Positions 1-6,495 of a stretch of DNA of 6,922 bases are shown one piece after another (position 1 is the first letter of the stretch; each line of letters starts with the position of its first letter). The DNA is from Pseudomonadota bacterium. Its GTDB lineage: Bacteria; Pseudomonadota; Alphaproteobacteria; Rickettsiales; SXRF01. The notes beneath the pieces were generated by a model that did not search any database, was not told the DNA's origin, and saw nothing but the letters and a program-made list of their open reading frames with translations. Made by a program: the position numbers and the translations under genes. The stretch covers positions 1 through 6,922 of the forward strand of contig JAGWLJ010000076.1 in NCBI GenBank assembly GCA_028873275.1. Direction: 5' to 3'.

Positions 1-2126
1 ATGATTTCCGGCCGGGTATGGGTAACCAGCAGGATTTCATGAATATGCTTTGGGAAAAGCTGCCGGAGGATTTTATCGGCGACCGCATGTCGATGCTCGC
101 CTTTATTGCGTGCCGTGCGGAACTTCCCCGGCTCCTGAATATAAAGAACGGCATGAGGGATTTTGCGCGCTCTCAGTCGCTCAGACGCTTTCAGCACTTC
201 CAGTAGCTGATGCGTGCCGATGGCGATCAACGCGAGGCTGGCCGCATCTGGTTCACAGCCTGTCGAAAGCCGGATGCCGCCATCGCGCCACAGCATTTCG
301 GATTCCCTGCGGGTAAATAGCACCGGCGCCGGCTGCTTGGCCACCACCATCGTCCACACTTGCCCATGCGTTTGGTACGCCTCGCGCATCAGCACCGCAG
401 CGGTATTATAATCGGCAGGAAAAAATACGCGGCTGATGTCGGCGCTTTCGCCCAGCATGCATTCGGCCATGGAGGTGTCCTGGTGCGACAACTCATTCTT
501 GCCATTCTCCCAGGCATTCGAAGTCAGCACCAGCGGCACGGAGAGCCAACCGGGTGGTCTGCCTGCCTCTTTCTGATGCCGTGAGAAAATAACCTCCTGC
601 CGGGCGATGCCATGCATCTTCTCGCCGAAGGCCTCATAAGTGACAATCAGGTTGATTCCGCCTTTATTGCCAAAGGCGGCGGCGGCGACGGCTTCCTCAT
701 TAAGCACGGTAATGACATTTCCGGTCAGCGATTCCTTGCTGCCTTTCTCAATATCGGTTACCCGAAAATCGGCATAGCGCAGCGTATCGTCCATACGGTT
801 GGAAAGCATTTCGTCGGGGCTGCCGATGCGCGGGCGCAGCTGCGGGTTGAGCATGATGGTATCGCGCAGCATGCGATCGATGGCATCCATCGGGCTGTAG
901 CGTTTCTTTCCCACTTTCAGCATATGCGCCTTGGGCAAGGTCTCCAAGGTAACCTTGCGGCTGGCGATGGCATTGTCTTTTTCCAAAGGACGGCGCGTAA
1001 GCTTATGCTTTTGGAAGAAGCGAATGGCCGTTTTCAATTCCTTTTCTGGTACGAATAATTTACGTGCATGTTTATGGAATAGATTAGCCGCCTTACTGCT
1101 TTTGGAAGGATTCTCGACCAGCGGCAGGTTGTGCGCAGCATTGGTGCCTTCGTTATAGAAGCCGGCGCCCTTAGGCGCGACGGCAATTACGTAAGGCAGG
1201 CAGACATGGCCCGTTGATGCCTTTGCATTTTCCTTAAGCAGCTGTTCGCACTCGATGATCGCCCAGGCAAAGGCGAGGGGATCCCGCCCGTCAATGATGA
1301 TGGGATCGAAGCCATGCATTTTGAGGTAATGGGCAAACCACTGTGCGCCGCCTTCCTGCGCCATGGTGGTGCGCTGGTCGATGCGCCTACCGTTGGCGAT
1401 CATGACCGGCACCACCAGGCCAGAATCCTGCGGCCGCCACCAGCGCGCCGCCCAATCGGAGCCTTTCTGCTCCTCCCATGCGCCGTCGCTTAAAAAAGCA
1501 ACCAACCGCTCCCCCGGCAGCGGCATATGCACGTATTCCAATCCGGCGAAACCGAGATAGCCGCCTTCCATGACGCCGCCGGCCGTGTGGGCGTTGACAT
1601 GACTGCCCAGCGGGGAATCGGGCTTCCCCTCCTTATTCAAAGCATAAGAATAGAAATCGCGGGCAAAGCGGGTAAGTCCATCATCGGAAAGATCATAACG
1701 CTCCGCATGCGCCGGCGACATATTGCCGACCAGCAGGTTGACGCTGTCGATGGCGGCGACCGCATGGCCCTGTTCCATTACCCAGCCGCGTGTGAAGCCG
1801 GTCAGCGCATTGGCCAGTAGATAGCCGACATAGGCGGGAATCATATTCAGCGAGCCGCCTAAATGCCCCTGCGGATCGGATTTGAAATCCTCCTGCTTTA
1901 GCCGCCTCCCATCGAGATAGACGTTCTTTGCGTAGGCCTGATGCACTGCCAGCCACATGGAGGCACTGGCCAGCCGATCGGCGGCAGCGAGTAATGTTTT
2001 CGTGGAATCGCCTTTAATGCGGCCGCCTTTCAGATAAGCCAGCAGTGCCTGGGCGCGAGCGAGCGTGTCCGGCCTGTGCCTGATGACGCCATAGCCCCGC
2101 TGCCAATGCTCTGAAAGATTAATAAT
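1..2126 (-). CDS. Divergent phosphoketolase-family (XFP) ThDP enzyme, 3' end cut by window
   Basis: The frame is open from the left edge to 2126 (708 codons). Phosphoketolases are near 790-800 residues, so roughly 80-90 are probably missing. True phosphoketolases split xylulose 5-phosphate or fructose 6-phosphate with phosphate to acetyl phosphate plus an aldose phosphate in the cytosol. Numbering from the ATT at 2126, aligned family landmarks are GHLGG (His88), QGH (His121), GSHVNAH (His176), SDG (Asp214) and ANG (Asn245) as likely Mg-ThDP ligands, SPDEMLSNR (436-444), LNEE (475-478) at the catalytic Glu position, SHQD (His548) and AKQPAP (596-601). The usual GDGEAET stretch reads SDGAWEE, and overall similarity to classical Xfp seems low. 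I recall relatives labelled 'xylulose 5-phosphate 3-epimerase' in some genomes, so the reaction is uncertain. No ATG, GTG or TTG occurs in frame before Met57, which would remove the conserved GYGVIRH segment. The ATT codons at 2126 and 2123 follow AGGTGG at 2133-2138 and are preferred. Family confident, start and reaction not. Confidence 0.85.
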   Translation of the reverse strand, partial: MINLSEHWQRGYGVIRHRPDTLARAQALLAYLKGGRIKGDSTKTLLAAADRLASASMWLAVHQAYAKNVYLDGRRLKQEDFKSDPQGHLGGSLNMIPAYVGYLLANALTGFTRGWVMEQGHAVAAIDSVNLLVGNMSPAHAERYDLSDDGLTRFARDFYSYALNKEGKPDSPLGSHVNAHTAGGVMEGGYLGFAGLEYVHMPLPGERLVAFLSDGAWEEQKGSDWAARWWRPQDSGLVVPVMIANGRRIDQRTTMAQEGGAQWFAHYLKMHGFDPIIIDGRDPLAFAWAIIECEQLLKENAKASTGHVCLPYVIAVAPKGAGFYNEGTNAAHNLPLVENPSKSSKAANLFHKHARKLFVPEKELKTAIRFFQKHKLTRRPLEKDNAIASRKVTLETLPKAHMLKVGKKRYSPMDAIDRMLRDTIMLNPQLRPRIGSPDEMLSNRMDDTLRYADFRVTDIEKGSKESLTGNVITVLNEEAVAAAAFGNKGGINLIVTYEAFGEKMHGIARQEVIFSRHQKEAGRPPGWLSVPLVLTSNAWENGKNELSHQDTSMAECMLGESADISRVFFPADYNTAAVLMREAYQTHGQVWTMVVAKQPAPVLFTRRESEMLWRDGGIRLSTGCEPDAASLALIAIGTHQLLEVLKASERLRARKIPHAVLYIQEPGKFRTARNKGEHRHAVADKILRQLFPKHIHEILLVTHTRPEI

Positions 2127-2130
2127 AACG

Positions 2131-2138
2131 CCCCACCT
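2131..2138 (-). promoter_or_regulatory. Ribosome binding site supporting an ATT start
   Basis: The minus strand reads AGGTGGGG here, the only good Shine-Dalgarno match in the region. It lies 6 bases before an in-frame ATT (2124-2126) and 9 before a second ATT (2121-2123). It is the main reason for placing the XFP-like start here rather than at the distant ATG (Met57), which has no such site. The translation start is inferred. Confidence 0.55.
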
Positions 2139-2156
2139 ATGCGAATTTACTATTTT

Positions 2157-2162
2157 AGTATG
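2157..2162 (-). promoter_or_regulatory. Candidate -10 element of the leftward XFP-like gene
   Basis: The minus strand reads CATACT, 4 of 6 bases matching TATAAT. If the palindrome at 2185-2198 is centred at -41.5, the class II FNR position, this hexamer falls exactly at -12 to -7 and transcription would start near 2150, leaving a leader of about 24 bases before the ATT start. TAAAAT at 2152-2157 is a better hexamer but sits 5 bases further from the palindrome. Inferred from spacing only. Confidence 0.45.
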
Positions 2163-2174
2163 GACTTTATCTCT

Positions 2175-2180
2175 TATAAA
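2175..2180 (+). promoter_or_regulatory. Weak candidate -10 element for the alcohol dehydrogenase
   Basis: TATAAA matches the -10 consensus at 5 of 6 bases and would start transcription near 2187, inside the FNR-type box, leaving a leader of about 32 bases. No convincing -35 hexamer is seen about 17 bases upstream. If real, regulator binding at 2185-2198 would cover the start site and tend to repress the gene. Speculative. Confidence 0.3.
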
Positions 2181-2184
2181 GCAT

Positions 2185-2198
2185 TTGATTTCAATCAA
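2185..2198. promoter_or_regulatory. Perfect FNR/FixK-type box
   Basis: TTGATTTCAATCAA is an exact TTGAT-N4-ATCAA palindrome in the 92-base region between divergent genes. This is the binding consensus of FNR, ANR and FixK, regulators of the CRP/FNR superfamily that act at low oxygen (established). The spacing suits activation of the leftward XFP-like gene. The centre is only about 27 bases from the alcohol dehydrogenase ATG, too close for ordinary class II activation to the right. Confidence 0.8.
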
Positions 2199-2218
2199 TT
2201 GACCACAAAGAGGCGGCA

Positions 2219-3247
2219 ATGCGCGCTATGGTGCTGAAATCCATCGCTTCGCTACGGGATAACCCGCGGCCGCTAACGCTGATGGAAATACCGGATCCGC
2301 AGCCCAGCTCAGACGAGATACTGATTCGTGTCAATACCTGCGGCGTTTGCCATACCGAACTTGATGAAATTGAGGGTCGCACGCCACCGCCGCACTTGCC
2401 GGTCATCCTCGGCCATCAGGTGGTAGGACGGGTAGAGGCTCTTGGCAGAGATGTGGAAGAATTCGAAGCCGGCGATCGCATTGGCGTAGCATGGATATTC
2501 TCCGCATGCGGTAAATGCATTTACTGTCAACGCGGCGAGGAAAATCTTTGTCCTCAGTTTCAGGCCACAGGACGCGATGCGTATGGCGGCTATGCGGAGT
2601 TTATGGTCGTTCCTGTTGCTTTCGCCCATCCCATTCCCGATGTCTTTACCGATGCGGAGGCCGCGCCCTTGCTTTGCGCCGGAGCGGTTGGCTACCGCTC
2701 ATTGCGGTTGACCGGCCTCAAGGATGGCCAGAATCTGGGCTTTATCGGTTTCGGTGCATCGGCGCATCTGGTACTGCAGCTGGCGCGACATTGCTTTTCC
2801 CACTCCAAATGTTTCGTATTCGCCCGCAATGATGAGGAGCGAGCCTTTGCGAGAGAATTAGGCGCAGCATGGACAGGGGATACGGCAGAGGCGCCGCCGG
2901 AAAAACTGCATGCCATTATCGATACGACGCCTGTTTGGACGCCGATTATCGAGGCGCTGAAAAATCTGGAGCCGGGTGGAAGGCTGGTGATTAACGCCAT
3001 CCGCAAGGAGGAGGATGATAAGGAAGCACTACTCCGCCTGCATTATCCTGAGCATCTCTGGCTGGAGAAGGAAATCAAAAGCGTTGCCAACGTTACCCGT
3101 CTCGATGTGCGTGAATTCCTGCATCTGGCAGCGGAAGCCGGTATCAAGCCGGAAGTGGAAGAATACGCGCTGGAGGATGCTAATCGCGCGCTGGTGGAAT
3201 TAAGGGAAAAGCATGTGCGCGGTGCTAAGGTGCTGCGGATGGGATGA
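2219..3247 (+). CDS. Zinc-dependent alcohol dehydrogenase (medium-chain family)
   Basis: A complete 342-residue protein, normal for the medium-chain dehydrogenase/reductase family, which interconverts alcohols and aldehydes or ketones with NAD(P) in the cytosol. The N-terminal GroES-like domain has the catalytic zinc ligands Cys44 (CGVC), His66 (LGHQ) and Cys153 (LLCAG), and structural zinc ligands Cys97, Cys100, Cys103 and Cys111. The coenzyme-binding domain starts near residue 170. Two features mark a subfamily: GHQ where most members have GHE, and GFGASAH (177-183) where most have a glycine-rich GxGGxG loop. I recall both in a 'zinc-binding alcohol dehydrogenase family' group (possibly TIGR02822). 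The ATG at 2219 has AAGAGG five bases upstream, and MRAMVL is a typical N-terminus. The gene diverges from the XFP-like gene, shares its FNR-type box, and ends 4 bases from a convergent gene. Substrate unknown; an ethanol or aldehyde role in fermentative balance is inference. Confidence 0.93.
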   Translation: MRAMVLKSIASLRDNPRPLTLMEIPDPQPSSDEILIRVNTCGVCHTELDEIEGRTPPPHLPVILGHQVVGRVEALGRDVEEFEAGDRIGVAWIFSACGKCIYCQRGEENLCPQFQATGRDAYGGYAEFMVVPVAFAHPIPDVFTDAEAAPLLCAGAVGYRSLRLTGLKDGQNLGFIGFGASAHLVLQLARHCFSHSKCFVFARNDEERAFARELGAAWTGDTAEAPPEKLHAIIDTTPVWTPIIEALKNLEPGGRLVINAIRKEEDDKEALLRLHYPEHLWLEKEIKSVANVTRLDVREFLHLAAEAGIKPEVEEYALEDANRALVELREKHVRGAKVLRMG

Positions 3248-3251
3248 TTAT

Positions 3252-4331
3252 CTACTTCTTCAAAAGAAAAATACTTAATAAATCAATGGCAAAAAAGATC
3301 GCGATCAGCATCTCCAGCCAGAACATGCGCTGGTTGCTGATCTCGGTATGCGCCACCGTGTACAGCGCATCGATCTGTTTCAGGCGCTCCTCGACGCTAT
3401 TACGCCATTGGTTTAGGTGGAAGCGATCGCGCGCGCCCAGATACACCCGAGCCAGATACCAGTCGCCGAAGAATTTGGTGATATGGGTGATTTCATCGTT
3501 AAGTTTGGTAACATCGACGCGCAAGGTGCGCAAGCTGCGCAGAATTGCCGGATATTTGCCAAATAGCTGGAATTTGCGCGGCTGGATATCCTCATAGGCT
3601 TTATTGAGATAGCGGTCGAGCCGCTGATCCATGACGCGGTATTCCTCCAGTTGCAGATTCGCCAGTTCCAGCACATAGAGCGTATCCTCGACATAGCCGG
3701 TGAGATCAATGGTGAGCGCTGCGTCCCAGTCAATAATGGTCAGGTCGGTATGGGCATAGGAGCGGTGGATGCGCAGCACCTCTGCCACCTGCATCTCGCT
3801 TAAGATCCCTGGCTTATTCTCCGTCAGCAGTGCCGCGATGTCCTGGCGATGCTCGGCCATCCATGCATCCAGCGGCTGTTTAGCGCCGATATCGGTCAGG
3901 CAGAAAATGGTATAGGCCTCCGGCTCCGGCAGTGGTGCCGCTTGAATCATCGCTTTTTCCAGGCTTTTGCAAGCCTCGATGCAGAGATCCCGCGCTGCGT
4001 GTTCCAGCCGCTGGCCATTGGCCAACTGGATATTATGGAGCGGCATGAGATCGGCCAGGCTTTTCACGTCAAAGGCAATGCGCATGGCAATCGACACCAC
4101 GCCGACATCATAGACATGGATCAATGGCCGCACCTGCATGCCGGCAAGCGCCGCCGAAAGCGGCGAATGCTCGATGGCCAGCGGCTTATAGAGAGGGATA
4201 TCCTTGGGCAACGTGTGATCGGCGCGGATCTCAAACGGCACTGGGGTGCTGGCCAGGACCTCCTTCACCTTGCCGGTGATGATCTCATTGGCCACGTCAA
4301 ACGCGTATAGATAAACGACCTCGCCTTTCAT
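3252..4331 (-). CDS. Conserved-looking hypothetical protein with C-terminal membrane anchor
   Basis: A 359-residue protein I cannot assign to a characterised family. The N-terminal half looks globular (YLYAFDVANEI near the start, HVYDVGVVSIAMR around 72-84). From about 190 to 330 it is rich in Leu, Glu, Arg and Asn and looks helical or coiled-coil-like. The last 25 or so residues (from MFWLEMLIAIFF to FLLKK) form one hydrophobic span ending in two lysines, as in a tail-anchored inner-membrane protein facing the cytoplasm. This layout loosely recalls RMD1/RMND1 (DUF155) proteins, but I see no decisive motif. It is probably the last gene of the leftward set: its ATG overlaps the stop of a small ORF by ATGA, and no strong Shine-Dalgarno is visible, consistent with coupled translation. 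It converges with the alcohol dehydrogenase. Coding is confident, function unknown. Confidence 0.85.
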   Translation of the reverse strand: MKGEVVYLYAFDVANEIITGKVKEVLASTPVPFEIRADHTLPKDIPLYKPLAIEHSPLSAALAGMQVRPLIHVYDVGVVSIAMRIAFDVKSLADLMPLHNIQLANGQRLEHAARDLCIEACKSLEKAMIQAAPLPEPEAYTIFCLTDIGAKQPLDAWMAEHRQDIAALLTENKPGILSEMQVAEVLRIHRSYAHTDLTIIDWDAALTIDLTGYVEDTLYVLELANLQLEEYRVMDQRLDRYLNKAYEDIQPRKFQLFGKYPAILRSLRTLRVDVTKLNDEITHITKFFGDWYLARVYLGARDRFHLNQWRNSVEERLKQIDALYTVAHTEISNQRMFWLEMLIAIFFAIDLLSIFLLKK

Positions 4332-4426
4332 TCAGCGACTGACGAATAGTTGTTACAGGGTGCCATGTCGACGTTCTTCGCCCGGTTTTCCACCCCTTGA
4401 TATGCGAGGGCTTTCATCATACTCAT
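4328..4426 (-). CDS. Small ORF (32 aa) filling the gap; possible alcohol dehydrogenase N-terminal remnant
   Basis: The ATG (4426) lies one base after the esterase-family stop, and the TGA (4328-4330) overlaps the next gene's ATG by four bases (ATGA). The ORF thus fills the whole gap between the two larger genes. The peptide begins MSMMKALAYQG, and MKALxYxG is a common N-terminus of zinc alcohol dehydrogenases, with a proline at about the place expected after the first strand. After some 20 residues the likeness stops. It may be the leftover start of a deleted dehydrogenase gene, a real small protein, or a leader that couples translation across the junction. No clear Shine-Dalgarno is visible, and at 32 codons chance cannot be excluded. 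Confidence 0.4.
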   Translation of the reverse strand: MSMMKALAYQGVENRAKNVDMAPCNNYSSVAE

Positions 4427-4427
4427 T

Positions 4428-5789
4428 TCACATGCCGCTGGGATAGGTTTCGAATACCTCGCCCTTATGCCATAACGCCGTCGTTTCCAGCGGCTTCAGC
4501 GCGTGGGTTTCGTCGATGTGAATAACGGCGTCGAACTGCTCGGGCAGTTTCGAGAAAAAATAATGGCTCATACGCTCGGTTTCCGGCTTGTAGAGCACAC
4601 CGATGGCGCGCTGCAGGCGGGAAAGGCCGAGGTGCTGGTTTAAGGCCTGGTTGTCACGCAGGATCAGCATAAAATCCTTGATGCCAACGTCGTGGAATAG
4701 ATGCTCATAGCTTTCCTTCATGGCGGGCAGCACCGCTTTGCGCTCGGCATCGCCATCCCAATTCGAAGCGGCAGTGACGGTGCCGGAGTAGGTCGAGAAG
4801 CCGATCAGCGCCGCGTCGCGGCCATGCGCTTCGCGCACCAGTTGGCCGACATTCCATTCGCCCTGCTGCCCCATCTCGGTAGCTCTGGCATCGCCGACAT
4901 GCGAATTATGCGCCCATACGACGATTTTCGTCTGCTCGCCGCGCTGAACACTTAGGTGATCGGCCAAGGCGTAAAGCGTTTCTACCATATGTTTATCGCG
5001 CAGGTTCCACGAGGAGGAACGACCGCGGAACATCTCACGGTAATATTTTTCGGCATCGATGACGATTTTCGCATTCTGTTCGGCATAAATAAATTCATCC
5101 TCGGCCACGAAGCCATCGCGCTTCATATAATCGAAAGCCTTATGCCGAAGCTCTATCATCTGCAAAATCGCCTGCCGCTCGCAGTCCGGCGTAATGCCGA
5201 GCGTGGCAGCATAACCATATTCCTGCGGATCATGCGCCAGCTTGTGGCCATGGTCGAAACAGGCGTAATAACCGCGCGCCCGCTCGGCAGCAGCGGTATC
5301 GACTTTATCCAGATAGGCAATAACTGCCTGGATGGAGGCATAAAGGCTGTAAAGATCGAGGCCATAAAACCCGACGCGGTTCTGCGCCGGATGTTTTTTT
5401 TCATTATAGCTTTTCAGCCAGTCGGCGAATTCGACGATTACCTCATTGCGCCACATCCAACTGGGGAAGCGGGTGAATTCCGCTACTGCGCTCTGGGCAT
5501 TATGGATGTTTTCATCGCCGCGCACATAACGGTTGATGCGGTAGCAGTCCGGCCAATCGCCTTCCACGGCCACTGCCGAGAAGCCGCCATACTTGATCAG
5601 TTGTTTGGTGAATTCGGCACGGATGCGGTAAAATTCGTCGCTACCATGCGTCGCTTCGCCGATCAGCACATAGCGTGCATCGCCAATCATTTGACAGAGC
5701 GCCGAGTAATCGGCAGTCCTGCCGGTTAGAGAAATCGCATGTTTGCGGATTTCCTGAGTAAGATGGGCATGGGCGGCAGATTCAGGCAT
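4428..5789 (-). CDS. Erythromycin-esterase-family protein
   Basis: A 453-residue protein of the erythromycin esterase family (PF05139), near the usual length. EreA and EreB open the macrolide lactone ring by hydrolysis; most chromosomal relatives have no known substrate. Active-site motifs are intact: GEATHG (44-49, Glu45 and His48), AVEGDWPD (74-81, Glu76), RDKHM (264-268) and WAHNSHVGDARATEMG (292-307, His294 and His297), matching the catalytic Glu/His set of EreB. There is no signal peptide, so it is probably cytosolic. I chose the ATG at 5789 because AGGGAG sits 4 bases upstream and the product starts like the family. An in-frame ATG at 5951 would add 54 residues encoded inside the preceding gene. 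It overlaps the phosphoribosyltransferase stop by 8 bases, indicating one coupled operon. The pairing with a phosphoribosyltransferase suggests stress physiology, not macrolide resistance (inference). Confidence 0.93.
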   Translation of the reverse strand: MPESAAHAHLTQEIRKHAISLTGRTADYSALCQMIGDARYVLIGEATHGSDEFYRIRAEFTKQLIKYGGFSAVAVEGDWPDCYRINRYVRGDENIHNAQSAVAEFTRFPSWMWRNEVIVEFADWLKSYNEKKHPAQNRVGFYGLDLYSLYASIQAVIAYLDKVDTAAAERARGYYACFDHGHKLAHDPQEYGYAATLGITPDCERQAILQMIELRHKAFDYMKRDGFVAEDEFIYAEQNAKIVIDAEKYYREMFRGRSSSWNLRDKHMVETLYALADHLSVQRGEQTKIVVWAHNSHVGDARATEMGQQGEWNVGQLVREAHGRDAALIGFSTYSGTVTAASNWDGDAERKAVLPAMKESYEHLFHDVGIKDFMLILRDNQALNQHLGLSRLQRAIGVLYKPETERMSHYFFSKLPEQFDAVIHIDETHALKPLETTALWHKGEVFETYPSGM

Positions 5790-6447
5790 GTTTCTCCCTG
5801 CGGTGATCTGGTTGATGAGATTTTTTGAGCAGTGCTTTGACTTCAGCATCACTGGTTTGCGAAAAGTCCCGATAGAAAGCGCCGACGCCATAGAATGGCT
5901 CAGGAATATCGAGGCAAATGACTTCATCCGCCACTGCGCGCAGCATGTCATAGGCGGAAGCGGATGCCACCAGCACAGCCACTACAATGCTGACAGGATG
6001 TTGCTTGGCTACCGCTTGCACGGCTGCCTTCATATTGGAACCAGTGGCGCAGCCGTCATCTACCAGAATCACTGTCTTGCCCTGTAAAACGGGAGGCGGG
6101 TTGCCCTGGCGGTAGGCCTTATCGCGGCGCTCCAGCTCGCCATGCTCGGCTTTGGCAACTTGCGCGATGACGGATTCAGGAATCTGCAGCCCTTGCACGA
6201 CTTCGTCGTTCAGTACCTGCACATGGCCGTTGGCGATGGCCCCCATGGCCAGTTCTTCATGGCCGGGAAGCCCCAGCTTGCGCACCAGCATCAGATCAAG
6301 CGGCAGGTTTAACGTCTGCGCGATTTCATAAGCGACGGGTACACCTCCACGCGGCAGTGCCAGCACAATGGTATCCGGCTTGTCCTTATAATGAGCAAGC
6401 GCGGTAGCGAGCCGTTTTCCGGCATCTGTGCGGTCGTGAAAATACAC
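5782..6447 (-). CDS. Phosphoribosyltransferase-family protein (stress-type)
   Basis: A 221-residue type I phosphoribosyltransferase-fold protein. The PRPP-binding loop VILVDDGCATGSN lies at 127-139, with its paired acidic residues Asp130-Asp131. Other landmarks of this subfamily are LALPRGGVPVAYE (29-41), VRKLGLPGHEELAMGA (55-70) and a near-C-terminal EPFYGVGAFYRDF (183-195). The family transfers or binds 5-phosphoribosyl groups; for this subgroup the acceptor is not established. M. tuberculosis has members Rv0571c and the N-terminal half of Rv2030c, the latter in the hypoxia (DosR) regulon. The start is GTG at 6447, with AGGAAG five bases upstream (6453-6458), and YFHDRTDAG is a typical beginning. 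It is the first gene of the leftward set and overlaps the esterase-family gene by 8 bases. An FNR/FixK-like palindrome lies 34 bases upstream. Probably cytosolic; no signal or membrane segment. Confidence 0.93.
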   Translation of the reverse strand: MYFHDRTDAGKRLATALAHYKDKPDTIVLALPRGGVPVAYEIAQTLNLPLDLMLVRKLGLPGHEELAMGAIANGHVQVLNDEVVQGLQIPESVIAQVAKAEHGELERRDKAYRQGNPPPVLQGKTVILVDDGCATGSNMKAAVQAVAKQHPVSIVVAVLVASASAYDMLRAVADEVICLDIPEPFYGVGAFYRDFSQTSDAEVKALLKKSHQPDHRREKHA

Positions 6448-6481
6448 CGTATCTTCCTAACACTGCTTTTTTCTCGTTCAC

Positions 6482-6495
6482 TTGATCACAGTCAA
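6482..6495. promoter_or_regulatory. FNR/FixK-like box upstream of the phosphoribosyltransferase operon
   Basis: TTGATCACAGTCAA fits the looser TTGAY-N4-RTCAA consensus of FixK/DNR-type regulators, with one base off the perfect palindrome. It lies 34 bases before the GTG of the leftward operon. The spacing is unusual: centred at -41.5, transcription would begin at the GTG itself, yet that gene has a ribosome binding site. A TTTAAT hexamer on the minus strand (6506-6511) would instead place the start near the box. So a site is likely, but its effect is unclear. Confidence 0.55.

Noticed and set aside
612..1058. 148-residue plus-strand ORF opposite the XFP-like gene
   Set aside because: Antisense to an uninterrupted frame that carries conserved XFP motifs; no features of its own.
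1..2126. XFP-like gene as a pseudogene
   Set aside because: Codon-by-codon reading found no stop or frameshift; only the start codon is unusual, and the right-hand motifs and catalytic residues are intact.
3849..4310. 153-residue plus-strand ORF opposite the membrane-anchored protein
   Set aside because: The opposite frame is longer, starts and ends cleanly in the operon, and has a plausible membrane span; this one is a shadow.
4956..5729. 257-residue plus-strand ORF opposite the esterase-family gene
   Set aside because: It lies entirely antisense to a gene with intact family motifs and shows no recognisable domain; a shadow frame of GC-rich coding DNA.
4428..5789. Macrolide-resistance gene ereA/ereB
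   Set aside because: Only family-level identity is supported; the operon and FNR-type context suggest stress physiology, so no resistance symbol was assigned.
5790..5951. Upstream 54-codon extension of the esterase-family gene
   Set aside because: It lies inside the phosphoribosyltransferase gene, looks unlike family N-termini, and the ATG at 5789 has a clear AGGGAG site.
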